Assembly: GCA_902476355.1 (NCBI GenBank)
Contig: CABSCS010000008.1
Span: 1-64,000, forward strand
From: UMGS2069 sp900557585
GTDB taxonomy: Bacteria > Bacillota > Clostridia > Christensenellales > UBA1242
DNA: 64,000 nucleotides
Direction of reading: 5' to 3'
A program made the position numbers and the translations under genes. Positions 51,557 through 59,973 of this stretch are shown here, in pieces (the stretch's first letter is position 1; each line of letters opens with the position of its first letter). The notes under the pieces are model-generated. The model had not been told where the DNA came from, did no database searches, and worked only from the letters and a program-made list of their open reading frames with translations.

Positions 51557-51592
51557 TTTTGTGCTATTTTTATGATATATGAGGAAAAGGGT

Positions 51593-52180
51593 ATGAGTGT
51601 TGAAATTCAAGAAAACATTTTTAAAAGTTCGAACATTGCTTTCTTTGAAAAAATGAGCAAAAGTGAACTTGAAACATTTTTGAAAAACATTGGCGGAAAA
51701 ACAATTTGCTTTACTGGGCATAGGCCAAACCATTTGCCATGGGGATATAATGAAGATTGCGACATGTGCAAAGAGTTTAAAGCAAAACTTTTAAATCTGG
51801 TTGCTATTTGCGCAAAGTGTGGGTTTGAAACATTTATAAGCGGTGTTGCTTTGGGGTTTGACACTTTTGCTTGCGACAGTGTTCTTGCTGTTAAAAATAA
51901 AATGCCAAATGTTGACCTTGTGCTTGCAATTCCATGCAAAAATCAGCCTGAAAAATGGGGCGAGGTGGACAAACAACGCTATAATGATATTCTTTCAAGA
52001 GCAAACCCAGTTTTCGTTTCAACAAACTATTATCAAGGTTGCTTCATAAAAAGAAATCACTTTATGGTTGACAAGGCAGACCTTGTGATTGCGTGCTTTG
52101 ACAATCAGAAGGGTGGAACAAAATCCACGGTTGATTATGCCTTGAAAAAGAACAAAAACATTTTGTTTATAAAGCCATAG
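51593..52180 (+). CDS. YpsA-like SLOG-family (DUF1273) protein
   Basis: A 195-residue protein of the DUF1273/YpsA family with a SLOG Rossmann-like fold. ICFTGHRPNHLPWGY (residues 38-52), FISGVALGFDTFACD and ADLVIACFDNQKGGTKSTVD are the nucleotide-ligand-binding segments typical of SLOG. YpsA affects division in Bacillus and Staphylococcus. The protein has an N-terminal extension of about 35 residues. The ligand is unknown. ATG 51593 follows GAGGAAAAGG. It stands alone just before the ctsR promoter. Confidence 0.85.
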   Translation: MSVEIQENIFKSSNIAFFEKMSKSELETFLKNIGGKTICFTGHRPNHLPWGYNEDCDMCKEFKAKLLNLVAICAKCGFETFISGVALGFDTFACDSVLAVKNKMPNVDLVLAIPCKNQPEKWGEVDKQRYNDILSRANPVFVSTNYYQGCFIKRNHFMVDKADLVIACFDNQKGGTKSTVDYALKKNKNILFIKP

Positions 52181-52242
52181 TTTCAAATTTTTTGTCACAA
52201 ACTATTGACAAGAAAAAATTTTTGATATATTTTGAAAATATG

Positions 52243-52272
52243 TTTGACTTTCTTTGACCTTTGTGTTATAAT
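52243..52272 (+). promoter_or_regulatory. ctsR operon promoter with CtsR operator
   Basis: TTTGACTTTCTTTGACC (52243-52259) is the CtsR heptad repeat. Its first heptad contains TTGACT (52244-52249), which with a 17-bp spacer and TATAAT (52267-52272) forms the promoter, so bound CtsR would block RNA polymerase. A second upstream TTGACA at 52205-52210 may serve another promoter. Confidence 0.9.
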
Positions 52273-52323
52273 GAGTTCGTTAAAACAGAAAAAAGGGATA
52301 TAAAGTTAGATAAAGGAGAAGTT

Positions 52324-52788
52324 ATGGCAAACATAAGCGATATTATTGAACAGTTCATTTTAAAGACAATGGGAGATGATGAAAGTGTTGACATTTCAAG
52401 AAACGAACTTGCAAGTTTCTTTTCGTGTGCACCAAGTCAAATCAACTATGTTCTTGAAACAAGATTCACAATTGATAAAGGTTTTGTGAAAGAAAGTCGT
52501 CGTGGTGGCGGGGGCTTCATAAAAATCAGCAAAATCAATCTTGATAACGATGAATATGTTAGCAATCTTATTTTGGAAAGTGTTGGAGATGAACTTTCGC
52601 AAAAGCGCCTTTCTCAAATTTTGGACAAACTGAAAAATGAAAACATCATTTCTCAAAAAGAAAAAGAAATCATTTTCAGTGCGCTTTCAGATTCTTCACT
52701 TGCAATGCCATTTACAATCAAAGACAACATTCGTGCAAAATCGTTTAAAAATGTGCTTACAACGCTTATGAAACAAAAGGAGGAATAA
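52324..52788 (+). CDS. ctsR: transcriptional repressor CtsR
   Basis: A 154-residue heat-shock repressor of clp genes. The winged helix-turn-helix contains NELASFFSCAPSQINYVLET and the glycine-rich wing ESRRGGGGFIKI, which senses temperature. The C-terminal dimerisation and McsB-sensitive part follows. It is autoregulated through the operator at 52243-52259. AAAGGAG precedes ATG 52324 and mcsA begins one base after its stop. Confidence 0.96.
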   Translation: MANISDIIEQFILKTMGDDESVDISRNELASFFSCAPSQINYVLETRFTIDKGFVKESRRGGGGFIKISKINLDNDEYVSNLILESVGDELSQKRLSQILDKLKNENIISQKEKEIIFSALSDSSLAMPFTIKDNIRAKSFKNVLTTLMKQKEE

Positions 52789-52789
52789 A

Positions 52790-53170
52790 ATGTTTATAAA
52801 TCCACTTATTTCGGCTCAAAACAACTTGCAACAGGTTAAACAAGACTGGAACAGTGACTTTAATCAAACCGAAACACTTGTTTGCAGAAAATGCGGAACA
52901 ACGCTTGACGATTTTTTGCACACAGGCTTTGTTGGTTGCTTTGAGTGTTATAAAACATTTTATCCATATTTAAAAGACTTTGCTATTGATGTTCACGGAA
53001 GGTGTGTTCACACCGGAAAAGTTCCTTCAAAAGAAGCAACGAAAGCAGCGAAAAAACGTGAAATTGCAAGACTTTTTGAACAAGAACAAAAGGCTGCTCA
53101 AAACCGTGACTACATTCTGGCAAACCAACTTAAAGAAAGAAGAGAACGTTTGGCGGAGGAGATTTCATGA
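52790..53170 (+). CDS. mcsA: McsA-like adaptor lacking the N-terminal zinc finger
   Basis: A 126-residue activator of the arginine kinase McsB. One zinc site is present (Cys32, Cys35, Cys50, Cys53 in CRKCGTTLDDFLHTGFVGC), and a UVR motif (RLFEQEQKAAQNRDYILANQ) at the C-terminus. Bacillus McsA is about 185 residues and has an additional N-terminal CXXC-containing module; here residues 1-28 have no cysteine, so that module is missing. Spacing and overlap with ctsR and mcsB are those of the standard operon. Confidence 0.9.
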   Translation: MFINPLISAQNNLQQVKQDWNSDFNQTETLVCRKCGTTLDDFLHTGFVGCFECYKTFYPYLKDFAIDVHGRCVHTGKVPSKEATKAAKKREIARLFEQEQKAAQNRDYILANQLKERRERLAEEIS

Positions 53171-54171
53171 CAGATTCAAATGTAATTTTATCATCGCGAA
53201 TTCGCCTTGCAAGATGTCTTTCGGGCTTCATTTTTCCAGGCAAGATGAGTGAAAAATCGGGATATGAGGTGATAAACCAAGTGTCATCGGTTGTGCTTCC
53301 TCTTGGAGACTATAAGTTGTTCACAATGGAGCAACTTCCAGCGCTTGATGCCGAAGTGATGCAAGAAAAACATCTCATTTCAACAAAACTTCTCAACAAC
53401 AAAGAAAGTGGAGCGGTGATTTTGTCTGATGACGAAACCGTTTCTATAATGGTCAATGAAGAAGACCACATCCGTGCGCAGTGTTTCTTGAAGGGTTTAT
53501 CGCTTGACAAAGCCTATCAGATTTTGTCTGCGATTGATGACAAACTGATTGAAAAACTTGATGTTGCATATGATGTAACCTATGGGTTTTTGAACAGTTG
53601 CATCACTAACATTGGCACGGGAATGCGCGCATCAGTAATGATGTTTTTGCCAGCACTTACAATTTCAAACAAAATTGAAGACGTGATTTCAATGCTCAAA
53701 AGCCAAGGGCTCACAGTTCGTGGGGTTTTTGGAGAGGGCAGTGAGGCACTCAGTTATATTTATCAAATTTCAAACGCCCGCAGTCTTGGGGTTCAAGAAA
53801 AAGAAATCATTCAAAAAGTGACCGAGTGTGCAATTAAAGTTGCAAACTTGGAACTTGAGGAAAGAGACATTCTTGTTCGCGAAAAACAATTTGAACTTAA
53901 AGACCGAGTTTTCAGAGCCTATGGAATTTTGACAAATGCATTTTTGCTTTCGGCTGGCGAGTTTATGAAATATATCGGCGAAGTGAAAATGGGTGTTTGT
54001 CTTGGATTTTTAAAGTTCAGTGACAATGCACTTATCGACAGGCTTTTGTTTGATGCTCTTCCTTCTAGTCTTACGAAAATTGCAAAACAAGAAGCGCTTT
54101 CTGAGACCGAAGAAAAAACAACAAGGGCAAAATTTGTTGCAAAAACCCTTCTGAATTTAAGAATTAAATAG
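53167..54171 (+). CDS. mcsB: protein arginine kinase McsB
   Basis: A 334-residue phosphagen-kinase-fold enzyme that phosphorylates arginines, marking proteins for ClpC-ClpP and inactivating CtsR. LSSRIRLARCL (8-18) and VNEEDHIRAQCFLKG are the ATP-binding signatures. TNIGTGMRASVMMFLPAL and VRGVFGEGSEALSYIYQISN are catalytic-domain motifs. It overlaps mcsA by four bases (ATGA). It is slightly shorter than usual (about 350-360). Confidence 0.95.
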   Translation: MTDSNVILSSRIRLARCLSGFIFPGKMSEKSGYEVINQVSSVVLPLGDYKLFTMEQLPALDAEVMQEKHLISTKLLNNKESGAVILSDDETVSIMVNEEDHIRAQCFLKGLSLDKAYQILSAIDDKLIEKLDVAYDVTYGFLNSCITNIGTGMRASVMMFLPALTISNKIEDVISMLKSQGLTVRGVFGEGSEALSYIYQISNARSLGVQEKEIIQKVTECAIKVANLELEERDILVREKQFELKDRVFRAYGILTNAFLLSAGEFMKYIGEVKMGVCLGFLKFSDNALIDRLLFDALPSSLTKIAKQEALSETEEKTTRAKFVAKTLLNLRIK

Positions 54172-54180
54172 GAGATTATT

Positions 54181-56673
54181 ATGATAAATTTTCCAATGAC
54201 ACCAAATGTTAAAAAAGCACTTGATAATGCTGTTAAACTTGCATATTCTCTTGGCGAAACACAAGTTGGAACCGAGCACCTTTTATATGGTCTTGCAAGC
54301 ACAGACGGATGTGTTGCACAGCGTCTTTTGGAAGATGCAGGAGCAACTAAAAGTGCAATTTTAAAAATGATAAAACAAACAAGAGTTTCAAGAGGCTCTT
54401 TTATTGGTAAAGTTACTCTTGAATATACCCCTCGTGTGAAGGATATAATTCGCACAGCATCAACAATTTGCTATGAAGCACAACTTGGCTATTTGGTAAC
54501 CGAACATGTGCTTTATGCACTTTTGGCAGATTCGGGGTGCATGGCAGTAAGCATTCTTGAACAAGGTTTGTCGGTTGATGTTAAAGAACTTGCAATGCGT
54601 ACGCTTGCAGTTATCAATGGTGAAGAAATTGATGACGACTATGCAAACTATGCATCATCAAGCAGTTCAACAACCAACTCATATGAAAAAAACAAAGACG
54701 CAAAGTCAAAAAATGTGAATGCAAAACTTCCCGAAGTTCTTCGTGATATGGGAATAGATTTAACCGAGCGCGCAAGACTTGGGAAAATGGATCCTATCAT
54801 CGGTCGTGAAAAGGAAACCGAGCGTATCATTGAAATTCTTTGCAGAAAAACCAAAAATAACCCAGTTTTGATTGGTGAAGCCGGTGTTGGTAAGTCGGCT
54901 GTTGTTGAAGGTCTTGCACAAGCAATTGTAAAGGGTGATGTTCCCGAGGTTTTGAAAGGAAAAACCATCTTTTCACTTGAAATTGGTTCGCTTATGGCGG
55001 GAACAAAATATCGTGGATCAATGGAAGAAAAATTGAAAAATGCCATTGAGACAATCATTTCTCAAAAGAACATTATTGTGTTTATTGATGAAATCCACAT
55101 GCTTGCTCAGGCCGGAAGCAAAGACGGCGAAGTTTCTCCATCGGATATGTTAAAACCATATCTTGCTCGTGGTGAAATGCAAACCATTGGTGCAACCACA
55201 ACCGAAGAATATCGCAAATTTATTGAAAAAGACAAAGCGCTTGAAAGAAGATTTCAACCAATTATTGTTGACCAACCAAGCGAAGAAGACACAATCAAAA
55301 TTTTGCAAGGCATTCGTGATTCATATGAAGCCTTCCACAAAGTTAAAATCACAGACGACGCAATTAAAGCTGCTGTCAACTTGTCGGTTCGTTATATTAT
55401 GGACAGAAGTTTGCCAGACAAAGCAATTGACCTTATTGATGAAGCATGTTCGCATGCAAGAGTTGGGGCATCGGTTGCATCTCCAAAACTTAAAGAACTT
55501 GAAGACGAACTTGCAAACATTGAACTTATGAAAGAAGAAGCACGCAGAACTGAAAACTATGATGGTGCTAAAATCTATAAAGACAAAGCAGACAAGTGCA
55601 AACAAGAAATTGAGCGTCTTCGTAAAGAATGGAACAATCAAAAACAAAGCCAAGAAGGGGTAATCACCTCAGAAGACATTGCGCGTGTTGTTTCAAGTTG
55701 GACAAAGATTCCTGTAACAAAACTTACTGAAAGCGAGAAAGATAAACTTTTGCATCTTGAAGACACTCTTCACAAACGTGTTATCGGTCAAGACGAGGCC
55801 ATTAAGGCTGTTTCAAAAGCAATTCGAAGAGCAAGAGCAGGACTTAAAGACCCAAAACGTCCAATTGGTTCGTTCATTTTCCTTGGCCCAACTGGTGTTG
55901 GTAAAACCGAACTTACAAAAGCACTTGCCGAAGCACTTTTTGATGATGAAAACACTGTTATTCGTCTTGATATGAGTGAGTATATGGAAGCACACTCAGT
56001 TTCAAAACTTATTGGTGCACCTCCTGGATATATTGGTCATGATGACGGCGGACAACTTACAGAACAGGTTAGAAGAAAACCATATTCTGTTGTGCTTTTT
56101 GATGAAATTGAAAAGGCTCATCCAGATGTATTCAACATGCTTTTACAGGTTCTTGATGATGGTCGTTTAACAGACAGCCAAGGCAGAACCGTAAGTTTCA
56201 AAAACACTGTTATCATTTTGACAAGTAACGTTGGTGTAAGCGATCTTCAAAAATCAAACAAACTTGGCTTTGGAGATGAGAAAACTGAAACCGAAAACTT
56301 CCACGAACATCTTTTGAACGCTCTTAAAGAGAAGTTTAAACCAGAGTTCTTGAACCGTATTGATGTGACTGTTGTGTTTGATTATCTCACAAAAGACAAT
56401 ATCATTAAAATTGCAAACATTATGATTGAAAACCTCAACAAAAAACTTGCAAATAAAAACATTGAACTTAAATTTACAAATGGTGCAATGCAAGAGATTT
56501 TTGACAAAGGTTATAACAAAGAATATGGTGCAAGACCTCTTAAACGTTATATTGAACAAAACATTGAAGACAACCTTGCCGAAGAAATTTTGATGGGCAA
56601 CATTAACGATGGTGATAAAGTTGTTGTTTCGTTCAAAGATGGCAAGTTTGTGTTTTCAAAAGATGAAAAATAG
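54181..56673 (+). CDS. clpC: ATP-dependent Clp protease ATP-binding subunit ClpC
   Basis: An 830-residue AAA+ unfoldase that delivers proteins to ClpP. Two N-terminal Clp repeats (1-145) are followed by an Asp/Ser/Asn-rich linker. D1 has P-loop GEAGVGKS at 232-239, and a middle coiled-coil domain with a UVR-like helix follows (about 440-490). D2 has P-loop GPTGVGKT near 569. The ClpP-binding loop is LGF (695-697). GGAG precedes ATG 54181. A terminator at 56690-56721 ends the four-gene operon. Confidence 0.97.
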   Translation: MINFPMTPNVKKALDNAVKLAYSLGETQVGTEHLLYGLASTDGCVAQRLLEDAGATKSAILKMIKQTRVSRGSFIGKVTLEYTPRVKDIIRTASTICYEAQLGYLVTEHVLYALLADSGCMAVSILEQGLSVDVKELAMRTLAVINGEEIDDDYANYASSSSSTTNSYEKNKDAKSKNVNAKLPEVLRDMGIDLTERARLGKMDPIIGREKETERIIEILCRKTKNNPVLIGEAGVGKSAVVEGLAQAIVKGDVPEVLKGKTIFSLEIGSLMAGTKYRGSMEEKLKNAIETIISQKNIIVFIDEIHMLAQAGSKDGEVSPSDMLKPYLARGEMQTIGATTTEEYRKFIEKDKALERRFQPIIVDQPSEEDTIKILQGIRDSYEAFHKVKITDDAIKAAVNLSVRYIMDRSLPDKAIDLIDEACSHARVGASVASPKLKELEDELANIELMKEEARRTENYDGAKIYKDKADKCKQEIERLRKEWNNQKQSQEGVITSEDIARVVSSWTKIPVTKLTESEKDKLLHLEDTLHKRVIGQDEAIKAVSKAIRRARAGLKDPKRPIGSFIFLGPTGVGKTELTKALAEALFDDENTVIRLDMSEYMEAHSVSKLIGAPPGYIGHDDGGQLTEQVRRKPYSVVLFDEIEKAHPDVFNMLLQVLDDGRLTDSQGRTVSFKNTVIILTSNVGVSDLQKSNKLGFGDEKTETENFHEHLLNALKEKFKPEFLNRIDVTVVFDYLTKDNIIKIANIMIENLNKKLANKNIELKFTNGAMQEIFDKGYNKEYGARPLKRYIEQNIEDNLAEEILMGNINDGDKVVVSFKDGKFVFSKDEK

Positions 56674-56689
56674 GTGAGGACAAAATAAA

Positions 56690-56721
56690 AAAGAGTTCAA
56701 AATTTGAACTCTTTTTTTATT
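56690..56721 (+). terminator. terminator between clpC and hpf (bidirectional)
   Basis: AAAAGAGTTCAAA pairs with TTTGAACTCTTTT with A and T runs on both sides; it can serve convergent clpC and hpf. Confidence 0.85.
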
Positions 56722-56736
56722 GTTATTTAGTTTTTT

Positions 56737-57270
56737 TTAGATGTTTGTTTCGATAACGCCATAATCATCATCACCACGGCGATAGAGAACACTTACTTTT
56801 TGTGTTTTCTCGTTCAAGAAAACATAGAAATCATGGTCAACAAGGTCAAGTTGTTCCATTGCTTCTGCTTCGCTCATTGGGTGAAGGTCATAGTGTTTGC
56901 GTTTTGAGATTACTGGTTTTCTGAATTTTGGAAGTTCGTCAAAGAACAAAAGTTCAGCAGGATCAATGAATCCGCCTTTCTTTGCTGTTGACAATTTGTC
57001 TTGATGTTTAACAATTTGTCTTTCAATTTTTGACAAGCAAGTGTCAATATTAACATACATGTTGTCTGATTCAACTTCGCTTCTTACAAAAAGATTTTTA
57101 GCGGTGAGTGTAACTTCCATTTTATAACTGTTGTCGTTTCTTGAAGATAAAACAACTTTGCATGAAGAGTCTTCGCCAACATATTTTTCAAAACGATTAA
57201 CTTTTTTCTCAATAAGGTCTTTGAGTTTGTCTTTTGCTTTGTATCCTCTTTCTAAAATATCAATTCTCAT
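56737..57270 (-). CDS. hpf: ribosome hibernation promoting factor, long form
   Basis: A 177-residue protein that dimerises and silences 70S ribosomes as 100S particles. The N-terminal S30AE domain (1-100) is followed by a linker and the C-terminal dimerisation domain with KHYDLHPMSEAEAMEQLDLV and FYVFLNEKTQKVSVLYRR, the long HPF of Gram-positives. The start at 57270 is chosen since GGGAGG lies upstream and the domain starts there; the frame is open to 57342 without a site. Confidence 0.95.
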   Translation of the reverse strand: MRIDILERGYKAKDKLKDLIEKKVNRFEKYVGEDSSCKVVLSSRNDNSYKMEVTLTAKNLFVRSEVESDNMYVNIDTCLSKIERQIVKHQDKLSTAKKGGFIDPAELLFFDELPKFRKPVISKRKHYDLHPMSEAEAMEQLDLVDHDFYVFLNEKTQKVSVLYRRGDDDYGVIETNI

Positions 57271-57343
57271 AATTTTTTCCTCCCTAATTAGTAGTATGAT
57301 TATACCATATGCAAAAAATTTAGCCAAACAAATAAAAGCCATT

Positions 57344-57856
57344 TTAATTTTTTTTGTAAAGTTTTATCAATTTTTTGCACCAATCAATATTTGGCACGGT
57401 GCTTAAAACAGTTGGTTCAAGGTCTTCTTCATTTATAATGGGGCGCATTTTGATTGTAAGCCCAACCGAAAGTGTTTCAGGAAGAATGGGATAGTTCAGT
57501 GTCAAATTGTCTGAATAGCCAGTTTTGTAAACTAGAATCGTGAGATATCCAAATTGCGGAAGTGTTGTCATTGAAAAATTGTTTGAAGGAATGATTGGAA
57601 CGCTTATAATGCTTGTCATGCCATGTTTGTTCGTTTTTTCATAGTGGCGTGAGTCAACAATGCAAACTGTTGCGTTGTTGATTGGAATGAGTGATGATTC
57701 TTCCAAAACTGTAATTTGAATTTTTGCGGTTTGGCGCGGTGAGAATGCTTGGTTTATTCTTGCATGTTTACCAATGGAGAAAAACAACATCATTAAAAAT
57801 ATGATGTTTAGAAAAATAAGAGTGCTTGTGAGTGTTTTTAATAGATTGTTTTTCAT
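57344..57856 (-). CDS. membrane-anchored protein with carboxypeptidase-regulatory-like domain
   Basis: A 170-residue protein with an N-terminal signal anchor (about 7-30) and one beta-sandwich domain resembling the CarboxypepD-regulatory/Ig-like fold. The marks are TAKIQITVLEESSLIPINNA, VCIVDSRHYEKTNKHGMTSI and VYKTGYSDNLTLNYPILPET. It would lie outside the membrane. Function unknown. On its strand TATAGT lies about five bases before the ATG and no ribosome site is seen, so it may be leaderless. It is divergent from the ABC ATPase gene across 58 bp. Confidence 0.6.
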   Translation of the reverse strand: MKNNLLKTLTSTLIFLNIIFLMMLFFSIGKHARINQAFSPRQTAKIQITVLEESSLIPINNATVCIVDSRHYEKTNKHGMTSIISVPIIPSNNFSMTTLPQFGYLTILVYKTGYSDNLTLNYPILPETLSVGLTIKMRPIINEEDLEPTVLSTVPNIDWCKKLIKLYKKN

Positions 57857-57902
57857 GTTAAACTATATTCACAAAATGATTTTCAAATTCTGAAAAATAG
57901 TG

Positions 57903-57908
57903 TAAAAT
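57903..57908 (+). promoter_or_regulatory. -10 box six bases before the ABC ATPase start
   Basis: TAAAAT is followed by ATAAAT and then the ATG at 57915; no Shine-Dalgarno sequence exists, so this transcript would be leaderless. Confidence 0.45.
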
Positions 57909-57914
57909 ATAAAT

Positions 57915-58913
57915 ATGGAAATAAGAATAAATCATCTTTGCTTTGGCTATATCAAGCGTCCACTTTCTGTGGTCGACTTTTCCTGTGCTTTAAAAAATGG
58001 AGAAATTCTTTCGCTTGTTGGTGGAGAGGGCGCTGGCAAAACCAGCCTTCTTCGCGTTGTTTCTGGGCTTGAAAAGCAATATGTGGGAACAATTTTCATG
58101 AATGGTAAAAACGCAGAAACCCTTTCGCTTGAAGAAAGAAACATTTCATATATTCCGTCAGAGCCTGTTGTGTTTATGGGCAAAAGTGTTGAAAAGAATT
58201 TTGAGTTTTTGTTTAAAGTTCTTCAAAAAGAATATGATGATAGTATAGTGAAAGAAACAATGCAAAAGTTTGGCCTTGACATTGACATTAAAACAAAGAT
58301 GAAGAAACTATCATCTGCACAAAGAAAAGTGTTCACCATTGCAAGAGCGTTCATTAAAAGTCCAACATTGTTTTTGATTGATGACCTTTTTAAAAATGAG
58401 AAAGAAGAAGATTGCTTGTTCATAAAAAACTCAATTTCAACGCTTTTTAAAGAAAGAAACACACTTTCAAGCGTGATTATGGTTGAAAACAATGTTTTTC
58501 ACGTTGGCAAAGCAAATCAATATTTCTATTTCAGTTATGGCAAAAACACAAAAATTTCTGGCATAAATGAAATTGAGAAAAATCCAATCGATATGTATGC
58601 CCTTGACTTTTTCAAGCATTTTGAAAAGGATTATATCTTATATTTTGATGGATATAATTATTTTTTGAAAGACTATGAACTTGTCAAAAAATCTAAAAAT
58701 CAATTTGAAAAAATTTTAAAAAGACAAATTAAACTTGACCAATGTTTTTCAGACGTAATGTCAAAGCAAAAACTTGAACCAGAAACCGAGATGCAGGTTA
58801 GGGTTGCGGGCGTTCAAGAGTTTGAAAATTTGTCAGATGAGATTTTAAACAATTTGTTAAAGAGTGGTGAAATTTTTATTTTTGATAAAAATAGTTTCAC
58901 CAAAGTGATATAA
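57915..58913 (+). CDS. ABC-type ATPase with degenerate active site
   Basis: This 332-residue protein has an ABC nucleotide-binding domain in residues 1-215. Walker A is GGEGAGKTS (36-44), the signature LSSAQ replaces LSGGQ (132-136), and Walker B is LFLIDD (152-157). The catalytic Glu after Walker B is Asp157. The H-loop His is not evident (MVENNVFH in place of VTHD). Residues 215-332 are an extra domain I do not recognise; many sugar importer ATPases have a regulatory C-terminal domain of different sequence. There is no permease gene nearby. It appears leaderless and is followed by a PucR-type HTH gene, suggesting a regulatory role. Confidence 0.7.
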   Translation: MEIRINHLCFGYIKRPLSVVDFSCALKNGEILSLVGGEGAGKTSLLRVVSGLEKQYVGTIFMNGKNAETLSLEERNISYIPSEPVVFMGKSVEKNFEFLFKVLQKEYDDSIVKETMQKFGLDIDIKTKMKKLSSAQRKVFTIARAFIKSPTLFLIDDLFKNEKEEDCLFIKNSISTLFKERNTLSSVIMVENNVFHVGKANQYFYFSYGKNTKISGINEIEKNPIDMYALDFFKHFEKDYILYFDGYNYFLKDYELVKKSKNQFEKILKRQIKLDQCFSDVMSKQKLEPETEMQVRVAGVQEFENLSDEILNNLLKSGEIFIFDKNSFTKVI

Positions 58914-58976
58914 ACAATTGATTTTTACAAAGATTTTGTTATACTATTATATGAATGCAAAACAAAGGAGAGAGGA

Positions 58977-59327
58977 ATGGCAATTTCGGCAGACAATAAA
59001 AAATCAACAAAAAAATGCGATTTCATGGAAAAGGTTTATAAATATCTTAATGGCGACCAAAAGGTTGAAATTGCAGATGCGTTTTTGACAAAGAACATGA
59101 TTGATGTTTTCAAAGATGTTGAACTTCGTCAAAGTATTGATGCTTTTTTTGCTAACAATCTTAACATTAGCGAAACGAGCAGAAATGCGTTCATGCACAG
59201 AAACACTTTGCTTTATCGCATAGACAAAATTCAAAAACTTACTGGGCTCAATATCAGAAACTTTAATGACGCAGTAATGCTTCTTCACCTTGAACAAATC
59301 TATGAAAAAACAAAGAATATCAGATAA
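58977..59327 (+). CDS. PucR/CdaR-type helix-turn-helix protein
   Basis: A 116-residue protein whose residues 40-110 match the PucR C-terminal HTH (HTH_30). ELRQSIDAFFANNLNISETS, FMHRNTLLYRIDKIQKLTG and FNDAVMLLHL follow the usual pattern. The ligand-binding domains found in larger PucR/CdaR regulators are absent. It probably binds DNA, or is the detached output domain of the preceding ATPase. AAAGGAG precedes ATG 58977; its stop overlaps the start of nth by one base (TAATG). Confidence 0.8.
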   Translation: MAISADNKKSTKKCDFMEKVYKYLNGDQKVEIADAFLTKNMIDVFKDVELRQSIDAFFANNLNISETSRNAFMHRNTLLYRIDKIQKLTGLNIRNFNDAVMLLHLEQIYEKTKNIR

Positions 59328-59962
59328 TGAGCAAAAACAGTCTTATAGAGAAAATTCAAGAAGAATATAAAGATGCAAAATGTGAACTAAACTTCAATTC
59401 GCCTTTTCAACTTTTGGTTGCAGTTGTGCTTTCGGCGCAGTGCACAGACAAAAGGGTGAACGAGGTTACAAAGCATTTGTTTGCAAAATATCCTTCGGCA
59501 AAAGACATTGCATCGCTTCCACTTGAATCTATTGAAAATGAAATTCGCAGTTGTGGGTTCTATCACAACAAGGCAATTGCGCTGAAAAGTCTTTCGCAAG
59601 ACATTGAAACAAGGTTTGGTGGAGAGTTTCCCAAAACAAAAGAAGAATTGAAAAGTCTTCGTGGGGTTGGCGAAAAAACAGCAAATGTTGTTGTTTCAAT
59701 GGTATACCGCGTTCCAGCAATTGCGGTTGACACCCATGTTTTCCGAGTTTCAAACAGGCTTGGACTTGCAAATGCAAACACGCCTGAAAAAACTCAAAAA
59801 CAACTTGAAAAAGTGATTCCTAAAAAATATTGGATAAACACACACTATGCACTTGTTTTGCATGGAAGGTATGTTTGTTCGTCCCGCAGTCCAAAATGTG
59901 AAATTTGCAATTTTAAAGAGGACTGCAAGTTTTATAATGAAAATCAAAAGTCGAAAAAATAA
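59327..59962 (+). CDS. nth: endonuclease III
   Basis: A 211-residue base-excision repair glycosylase/AP lyase acting on oxidised pyrimidines. Helix-hairpin-helix LRGVGEKTANVV provides the catalytic Lys117, and VDTHVFRVSNR contains Asp135. The iron-sulfur cluster cysteines follow the C-X6-C-X2-C-X5-C spacing in CSSRSPKCEICNFKEDC. Coupled with the HTH gene upstream. Confidence 0.96.
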   Translation: MSKNSLIEKIQEEYKDAKCELNFNSPFQLLVAVVLSAQCTDKRVNEVTKHLFAKYPSAKDIASLPLESIENEIRSCGFYHNKAIALKSLSQDIETRFGGEFPKTKEELKSLRGVGEKTANVVVSMVYRVPAIAVDTHVFRVSNRLGLANANTPEKTQKQLEKVIPKKYWINTHYALVLHGRYVCSSRSPKCEICNFKEDCKFYNENQKSKK

Positions 59963-59973
59963 AGGAAAAGAAA

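Noticed and set aside
57915..58913. Complete ABC transporter operon
   Set aside because: No permease or binding-protein gene is adjacent, and the ATPase motifs are degenerate.
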